Assembly (NCBI GenBank): GCA_030512335.1
Contig: JAULSU010000004.1
Coordinates: forward strand, 3,844,001 to 3,908,000
Direction of reading: 5' to 3'
From: Immersiella caudata
Lineage: Eukaryota > Ascomycota > Sordariomycetes > Sordariales > Lasiosphaeriaceae
Length of the DNA: 64,000 nt
The position numbers were made by a program, and so were the translations under genes. The stretch's first letter is position 1, and each line of letters begins with the position of its first letter. The notes below the pieces were generated by a model that saw only the letters and a program-made list of their open reading frames with translations, searched no databases and was not told where the DNA came from. Below, in pieces: positions 58,759 to 64,000 of this stretch.

Positions 58759-60288
58759 TCAAGATCCCTGGTTGTTTGAAGTCGTCGCCGAGACATTAAA
58801 CATTGTGAGCAACGAGGTCGGGCGAAGGATTCTCATCGAACCAACCGACCTTCTCTTTGACTTTCCCTTCACGCCTCCCTTTCTCTTCCCACCAGTGCTC
58901 CCAGAAGCGTTGCCGCCACCCACTTTTCGTCTTGCTCTGCGCTCTCGTACCTTCTTGACAATCACTCTAGACCCCTTTCTGCTGGCGTGGAACTGGCGGA
59001 CGAACCATTTCTTGACCTTGACAGGCTGCGCTTTGAGGTTCATGTGGCTAAAACGATGCCTGAGGCCCGACACGGCACTCCGTGGGAAGGACGGCTTCAA
59101 CTCGAGGTAGTCGCCCCTTTCGAGAATGCTGTCGTTGTTGTCCACCGAAAGACAACCTCTGTCCTGGTTTGTCGAGACCCGGGGCATGCACTGTGTCGAG
59201 AGGTTGTCATCGTCCACATCGTAGACCTCGGCCGTGATTTCATCTCCTTCGTCCTTGAGTGGATGACGGCGAAGTGTACCCTCGCTCATGATGTCCATGG
59301 TTTCCTCTTTCTCTATGACGGTTGTCCCCGCCGCATGGCCACCGATCTCCGGGATCTCCACTGCAAAAGCCTCAACACTTCCCTCCCCTTCACTCACAGG
59401 CCGACTTGCATTGCCATCTGCTTTCGCGTCCTTCTTTTCATTGGTAGATTCGCTCTTTTCCCTCTCATCGCCAATGACATCTGCCGAAGCATCGCTGCTG
59501 CCCAACGACGCAAAATGGGGATTCGAAAACCCATATGCCTCTAAGCTTGACAGGATCCTCCTTCCAAATGTCATGGGCGGAGATACCGTCAGGTCCGGGC
59601 TCCTCGTCCCACCTTCAGAGGGATACGATGACGAAGCGGTGCGAACCTGAGCTCCTTCTTCGCTTCCCGTGAGGTCCAGTCCGCCCTTGTTTGGCAAGAC
59701 GACAAGCTCTGGTTCTGGCGAGCCAGATGGGCTGATCACGTCGTTTCCGTCATCCTCGAAGGAGAAGGTCTTCAGGCGGTAGGAGCGGGAGGACTCGTTT
59801 CCGGATAAGTTGGATTTGCCAGATTTGCTCGTAGAGAACTTCCGTGGGAGAAAAATGCTCAGGCCGGAGGGAGTGCGAAGTGCTGCAGGAGCTGGGCGGG
59901 AGAGGTTGATGTTCTCGCGGTCACGGAGTATACCAGAGAGTGAGAGCATCGAGTAACGGCCAGTTGATGCTCTGGTGGCTTTGGGCCGGGTGTTTTCGGT
60001 CTCATTGTTGGCGGTGGGAATAACGAGATCCTGGGAACCGGAGGGTGAGGCCGAAGTCGAAGAGCCGCGCGGTGGGGTGCGACTGTGACGGTTTGGGTCC
60101 TTCTCCTAGAGACCTGCAAACGTATTTGGGACGTTCAGGCGACGGCGGACGAGGGGCGCGGTCCCTGCTGGGCCAATCGAGTTAGTGGTTATGCTGACCT
60201 CGTCCTCTTGCTCGGCAGGCTCTGATGCATTGACCGCCATTGGTGTGTCACGGCGGAGAGCCCTGCTGGGGAGAGTAAGAGCTGGCAT
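58759..60288 (-). pseudogene. Hypothetical protein gene interrupted by one in-frame TAG
   Basis: One minus-strand reading frame runs from ATG at 60288 to the stop at 58759 (510 codons including the final stop) and is broken only by TAG at 60106-60108. The upstream piece is 60 residues (MPALTLPSRALRRDTPMAVN to NVPNTFAGL). After the TAG the same frame stays open for 52 codons before the next ATG (59949), which heads a 396-residue frame MLSLSGILRDREN. The longer part has a Ser-rich N half, an acidic middle and a strongly basic C-terminal region (KKWFVRQFHASRKGSRVIVK, KKVRERRARRKVGG). No domain is recognised. I found no intron with acceptable splice sites that removes the stop. Alternatives are a nonsense mutation (CAG to TAG is one C-to-T change), a sequencing error, stop-codon readthrough, or a shorter real gene starting at 59949 with the upstream piece being UTR. 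Confidence 0.6.
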
Positions 60289-60986
60289 GTTTGCTGGTAT
60301 CTGGGAGTAGAAAGTATTGTCTGTCGCCTGGATGGGGGTGGCTGACGAGCAAAGCGATGAAGCTCTAGTGCTGATAGATAGATATCCTACGAAGTTGATG
60401 AATGGGACGCATGCAACTTGGCAAGCAAGTTTGTGAGACTACGACACCAGTGTCAGTGTTCTTCGTTCCTGCTCATCAATGCGGCGTGAAAAGACGAACA
60501 GAAAGGTTAGCAATGGTTCAAGGCAACAACGAACAACGTCAACTGTATTGGCTGCCATATTCTCCGCACCGCCCGTCTGTGTACAAAGTCGAGGCTGGGC
60601 GAGGCACCCGCCCACAGCAAGGCCCTCCGGAGGGCTTCCATTGACTTCCCTTGCCAGATCTGGGTCTGGTAAGAGCTACCATCGCCCTAGTTCTAGCCAG
60701 ACGCGGCAGCCAACACGCCACATGCGCATCAGGCGGTCACTCGATAGGTAGATAGGTGACAAGCAGTAGGCAGTGGCCATCAGTTGTCATCCATTCGCAT
60801 CAACCCTGCCACGGAGATCACTGGAACGGCGGAGACTTTGGATCTCGAACTTCGGCTCCCGATCTGCAAAAACCAGCGTTCCGCTCTTCACACTGCGGCA
60901 CTCAAGCCGATTCCGAGGTTGTTGGTCCTCTTGCCAACCTGTCTCGCGTGTAAGTCATATCTCCTCATCCTTCAGCTTACACTATC
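60289..60986. other. Intergenic between SEH1 and the interrupted gene
   Basis: 698 bp holding the SEH1 3' UTR and the promoter of the gene to its left. No other feature seen. Confidence 0.55.
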
Positions 60987-62405
60987 TCACGGCGCCGCCA
61001 TCTTCACCTTAATCATCGACAACTCGGAGCTCTTCGCCCACGAACCATCAGGGGTCTGCCGATAGCATATCAGCCTACCCTCATCCCCGACGCTCCCCAG
61101 AATCTGGCCGTCGTCATCGAAGCCAACCCTCCAGACTGGCGTCCGATGACTATCGAGCCTGGAGATTTCGCTCACCACATGCCTGACCTGCGCCGGCGCT
61201 GCAGACCTCCTCTCCCCGCTCGTCTTCAGCTGATCAAATCCAGCCCGGATTCCTGATTTTGGGAGTGCTTGCATCAGCTCCGATGTCACCCCTCTCCTCG
61301 CCGGAGCGTCATCGTCCCCTCCCGCACCCTGACCACCCCCTCCACTTCTCCTTGAATGCTTCTTGATCTCCCCCACCGACCACCCAGCAGGTCGCTCCTC
61401 GGTCTTGTCCTTCCCGTCACTTTCCCCTGACGCCTCAGGCCCACCTAGCGGCGTAGTAACCTTGAACACTCTCACATATCCATCTTGGCACGCCGTCGCC
61501 ACGATATCATAACCTCTGATATTCCCCGGCGCCCATGCCACATCCCTCACCAGCCCCTTATGAATTCCGACCTCTGCAGCAAGATAAAACTGCCTCGCCG
61601 TCGTTGCCACTCCCAACGATGCACCAACAACATCCCTCGTCCTATAAATCCTCACAGTATCCATCGCCGCCACCACGAGCCCTAACGCATCCGCTGGCAC
61701 CCCTGCCCTGAGGGCCGTATAGCACACATCCGGATTTGGATCAAAGCGTACCCTAAATGACGTCTCCTCGCCCCTCGCCGGACGCGCACACGCACTAAAC
61801 TCGTCCATCTGCGTATAATCCGCCAAATCTTCCGGCGCCTCATTCTCGTACACTGTCAAACCCCCATCCGCCGACACCAGCGCCAAATACGTGTGTCTGC
61901 TGTCATCCAAATGCTTCATGCTGAACGATCGGTATGGACTCCTGCTATTCCTTGTCTCAAATGCCGCCTTCGGATTCGCAACCCCTCCGAACGAGCCCCC
62001 CGCCGAGGGCGATCCATCCACCGCCGTCTGATGGTGCTGTCTCGACGATCCAACCCGGGTACTAAACCGCCGCCCCGGTGCAGCACTTGGATCCTCAGCC
62101 CAAAGCTTGAACCGCCCCTCGATGCCCAACGAGGCCAGCAAATTCGGGTAGATGGTAGGGGGTAACCATTGCAGTTCGAGGATCTCGCCGCCATGGGCGC
62201 CCCAGTTGTCGCAGTGGCGCCAGATGCCGTCTTTGTGCCGGTTGAAAACGCGTATCTTTCCATCGACGGAGCCCGTGGCGCAGCGGTCGCCGTAGCTGTT
62301 GAAGGCGACGGCTTGGACGAGGTCTAGGTGGCCGTGCCGCACGAGATCAAAGGAGGCGCGCTCGTCGATGGCCGGCGGATCGGATAGGTAGGGTGCTATC
62401 GACAT
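60987..62405 (-). CDS. seh1: SEH1, nuclear pore / SEA complex WD40 protein
   Basis: A single exon of 472 residues from ATG at 62405 (MSIAPYLSDPPAIDERASFD). The frame stays open 111 codons further upstream, but that part looks like 5' UTR and the family start is at this ATG. WD repeats include LVQAVAFNSYGDRCATGSVD with GKIRVFNRHKDGIWRHCDNW, ILELQWLPPTIYPNLLASLG with IEGRFKLWAED, LVRDVAWAPGNIRGYDIVAT with ACQDGYVRVFKV, and VWRVGFDDDGQILGSVGDEG. SEH1 makes a six-bladed propeller completed by Nup85 in the Y-shaped nuclear pore subcomplex, and by Sea4 in the TORC1-regulating SEA complex. Compared with yeast Seh1 (about 350 residues), it has extra Gly/Asp/Arg-rich loops, including one between the fifth and sixth blades, common in filamentous fungi. 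Confidence 0.93.
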   Translation of the reverse strand: MSIAPYLSDPPAIDERASFDLVRHGHLDLVQAVAFNSYGDRCATGSVDGKIRVFNRHKDGIWRHCDNWGAHGGEILELQWLPPTIYPNLLASLGIEGRFKLWAEDPSAAPGRRFSTRVGSSRQHHQTAVDGSPSAGGSFGGVANPKAAFETRNSRSPYRSFSMKHLDDSRHTYLALVSADGGLTVYENEAPEDLADYTQMDEFSACARPARGEETSFRVRFDPNPDVCYTALRAGVPADALGLVVAAMDTVRIYRTRDVVGASLGVATTARQFYLAAEVGIHKGLVRDVAWAPGNIRGYDIVATACQDGYVRVFKVTTPLGGPEASGESDGKDKTEERPAGWSVGEIKKHSRRSGGGGQGAGGDDDAPARRGVTSELMQALPKSGIRAGFDQLKTSGERRSAAPAQVRHVVSEISRLDSHRTPVWRVGFDDDGQILGSVGDEGRLICYRQTPDGSWAKSSELSMIKVKMAAP

Positions 62406-62868
62406 TTCGGCTGCCTGTTTGTGCGCAATTGCCTGTGTTTGGTTTGCGCAACAGTCCGCAAGTTCATTGGAAGGCGGGAGATTTGAACTGGTGTTGACGT
62501 TGAAGTGGAGTAGGAAGTTCCCCATTGAGGTGAGGGATGTCCCCCATGGCCCAAGCTCCTTGCATCCCAACCCCACATTAAGCTTGTCGCCCAGTGCCCT
62601 GTTGTTTTTGGTTGCCAAGACCAAAAAAAGGGGCGCGGGATCACCACTCTGATGAGATGTTCGGCACCGAGAGATCATAGTTGGATTTGTTATGACAGGA
62701 TCAATCATAGAATATTTGATATAGTTTGAAACAATCACAATCCTTCAGGAATGTGATATCCATGTCTATTTGTTTTCATGCGTTTATCTCACATCATCCC
62801 ATCCTGTCCTTCAAGGACCGACATATGTTCAGTGCATTACCGCTCCTTTATATCCATGCTCTATGATT
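62406..62868. promoter_or_regulatory. SEH1 promoter region and ALG7 3' flank
   Basis: 463 bp between the SEH1 ATG and the ALG7 stop, both genes on the minus strand. A minus-strand frame is open through most of it in phase with SEH1 (see findings). Confidence 0.55.
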
Positions 62869-64000
62869 TCACAATCCCAAATTATCTTCCTTGAAGATCA
62901 ACAAGGCCAGTTTATGTCGTGCAAACAAGCCCAGCATCCCCACCGCCACTTGCATCGCTGTGATTTCCGTAGCTAGTCTGTCTTCCCTCAGTGGACCTCT
63001 CCAGACAAGCCAAAGGTTGATAATGGTGAAGTTGCTCGTCTCGATGAACCGGCCCTCTGAGTCGAGTGTCACCCTGAGGAGGCGTAGTCGGTGCAGGAGT
63101 CTCAGCCCCCATGCTATCGGGGCGCGTGGCTGGCGATCAGCAGTCCACTCTGTGACGGAGGGCTCCATGAGCCCGGTGCGGGCATTGAAGCGTGGAAGGC
63201 GATGGCGAGGACAGGGCACGAGGCCGAAGAGCTGTGGTGTTGAGTAGATGAAGTTGAACCCTTGGGGGAGGAGAAGGAGAATGAGGGTTTTGCTGAAGTG
63301 GCCGAGGATAGCGACGGTGGCAAAGACCATACCTGCGAAGTAGCAGTAGGTGTCGCCGACGAAGACGCGGGCGGGGTACCAGTTGTAGTGGAGGAGGGCG
63401 AAGGAGACTCCCAGGAAGGGGAGAAGGAAGTAGAGGGAGAAGAGATGAGAGTCGGTGGCCGGATGCGGGTACGGCGTCAGGAGGTAGAGGGCATCATTGA
63501 AAGCGAGGAGGAGGGCGATGACGATGGATTGGGTGACTTCGATGCCGTTGATGCCGGCGAGGATGTTGATGGAATTAGGGCTGAATATAGCAATGGCAGC
63601 CATATAGACGTAGTAGAGCGCTCCAAGGTTGAAGAGCTCGCCCAGGAAGGGCTGCAGCGGAATGGGGATCACGATTGAGGTGACGCCAAAGTCGACAAAG
63701 TAGACAACGAGCAGCGGGATGGAGGCGAATGCTGGGATGAAGAACTTGTGGCGCCAGCGAATGTCGAAGAGGTCATCGCCGATGCCGAGGATGGCGATGG
63801 ACTGCAGCGAGATGATGGCCGACAGATAGGACGCCAGCTTGCCGTGCGGAAAGCGGTGCAGAAAGCGACCTTGTGACACATGGTCGACCTGCAGCACCAC
63901 ATCGCGGTTCCCGCCGCCGCTGGTGGCGGCGACGATGTCCTTGTAGAAGGGGAAGGGCACAAAAATGATGACGACCAAGAGATACACAACGGCGCATATG
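62869..64000 (-). CDS. alg7: ALG7, UDP-GlcNAc:dolichyl-phosphate GlcNAc-1-phosphotransferase (partial)
   Basis: The 5' part lies beyond the right edge; about 376 codons are visible without an intron. Many hydrophobic segments are present. Family motifs are AILGIGDDLFDIRWRHKF (catalytic Asp pair), SPNSINILAGINGIEVTQSI, YPARVFVGDTYCYFAGMVFA and HFSKTLILLLLPQGFNFIYS. These identify the GPT/ALG7 family that adds GlcNAc-1-P to dolichol phosphate, the first step of N-glycan assembly at the ER membrane and the target of tunicamycin. The soluble loop (FGLVPCPRHRLPRFN) and the C-terminal helix ending KEDNLGL are present, so the visible part is the catalytic core and 3' end. The start codon cannot be given. 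Confidence 0.95.
   Translation of the reverse strand, partial: ICAVVYLLVVIIFVPFPFYKDIVAATSGGGNRDVVLQVDHVSQGRFLHRFPHGKLASYLSAIISLQSIAILGIGDDLFDIRWRHKFFIPAFASIPLLVVYFVDFGVTSIVIPIPLQPFLGELFNLGALYYVYMAAIAIFSPNSINILAGINGIEVTQSIVIALLLAFNDALYLLTPYPHPATDSHLFSLYFLLPFLGVSFALLHYNWYPARVFVGDTYCYFAGMVFATVAILGHFSKTLILLLLPQGFNFIYSTPQLFGLVPCPRHRLPRFNARTGLMEPSVTEWTADRQPRAPIAWGLRLLHRLRLLRVTLDSEGRFIETSNFTIINLWLVWRGPLREDRLATEITAMQVAVGMLGLFARHKLALLIFKEDNLGL

Noticed and set aside
1..64000. CRISPR arrays, insertion sequences, prophage or rRNA operons
   Set aside because: No regularly spaced repeats, transposase genes, terminal repeats or rRNA segments were seen; the gene structure is eukaryotic.

Overview
The window looks like nuclear DNA of a filamentous ascomycete (Pezizomycotina), most likely a Sordariomycete and perhaps Sordariales-like. 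The reasons are short 45-100 nt introns with GTAAGT/GTATGT donors and CTAAC/CTGAC-type branch sites, gene families confined to filamentous fungi (DUF3112, DUF2415, CYA5-type PPR), and widely spaced genes. Class-level placement is inference from gene content. I found no tRNA, rRNA, CRISPR array or intact transposon, and no secondary-metabolite cluster. About 20 genes can be supported. I re-joined exons by hand so that reading frames close exactly; many first codons found by naive ORF calling are non-ATG and were replaced by the ATG or by an upstream exon.

Left third (1-28.3 kb): a small Cys-rich hypothetical ORF at the left edge; VPS15 (-), the regulatory kinase of the Vps34 PI3-kinase; a single-pass membrane protein with a Cys-rich ectodomain and a cytoplasmic SH3 domain (-); a 5.4 kb stretch with no convincing gene; a seven-helix DUF3112 protein (-); the PP2A catalytic subunit in seven exons (-); the exocyst subunit EXO84 (-), divergent from the mitochondrial import receptor TOM20 (+); the wybutosine enzyme TYW1 (-); and a TMEM42/EamA-like membrane protein (-).

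Middle (28.3-50.2 kb): a long leader region, then a two-LIM RhoGAP (+) with a short upstream ORF; the ribosome-biogenesis factor FYV7 (-); a fungal ATOS/FAM214-type protein (+); a 1150-residue mitochondrial PPR protein resembling CYA5/PET309 (-); SRP68 (+); and mitochondrial Hsp70 SSC1 (-).

Right part (50.2-64 kb): a DUF2415 WD40-like protein (+), divergent from SSC1; L-2-hydroxyglutarate dehydrogenase (-); a conserved-looking fungal coiled-coil protein of unknown function (+); a basic/acidic hypothetical protein whose single reading frame is broken by one in-frame TAG (-); the nucleoporin SEH1 (-); and ALG7 (-), running off the right edge.

Most genes are housekeeping functions in membrane traffic (VPS15, EXO84), mitochondrial biogenesis (TOM20, SSC1, PPR), protein targeting and glycosylation (SRP68, ALG7), RNA biology (TYW1, FYV7) and signalling (PP2A, RhoGAP, SH3 protein). 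They do not form an obvious co-functional cluster. The points most worth a second look are the in-frame stop in the 58.8-60.3 kb gene, the SH3 membrane protein, the ATOS-family gene, and the 5.4 kb region with a possible DUF4267-like relic.
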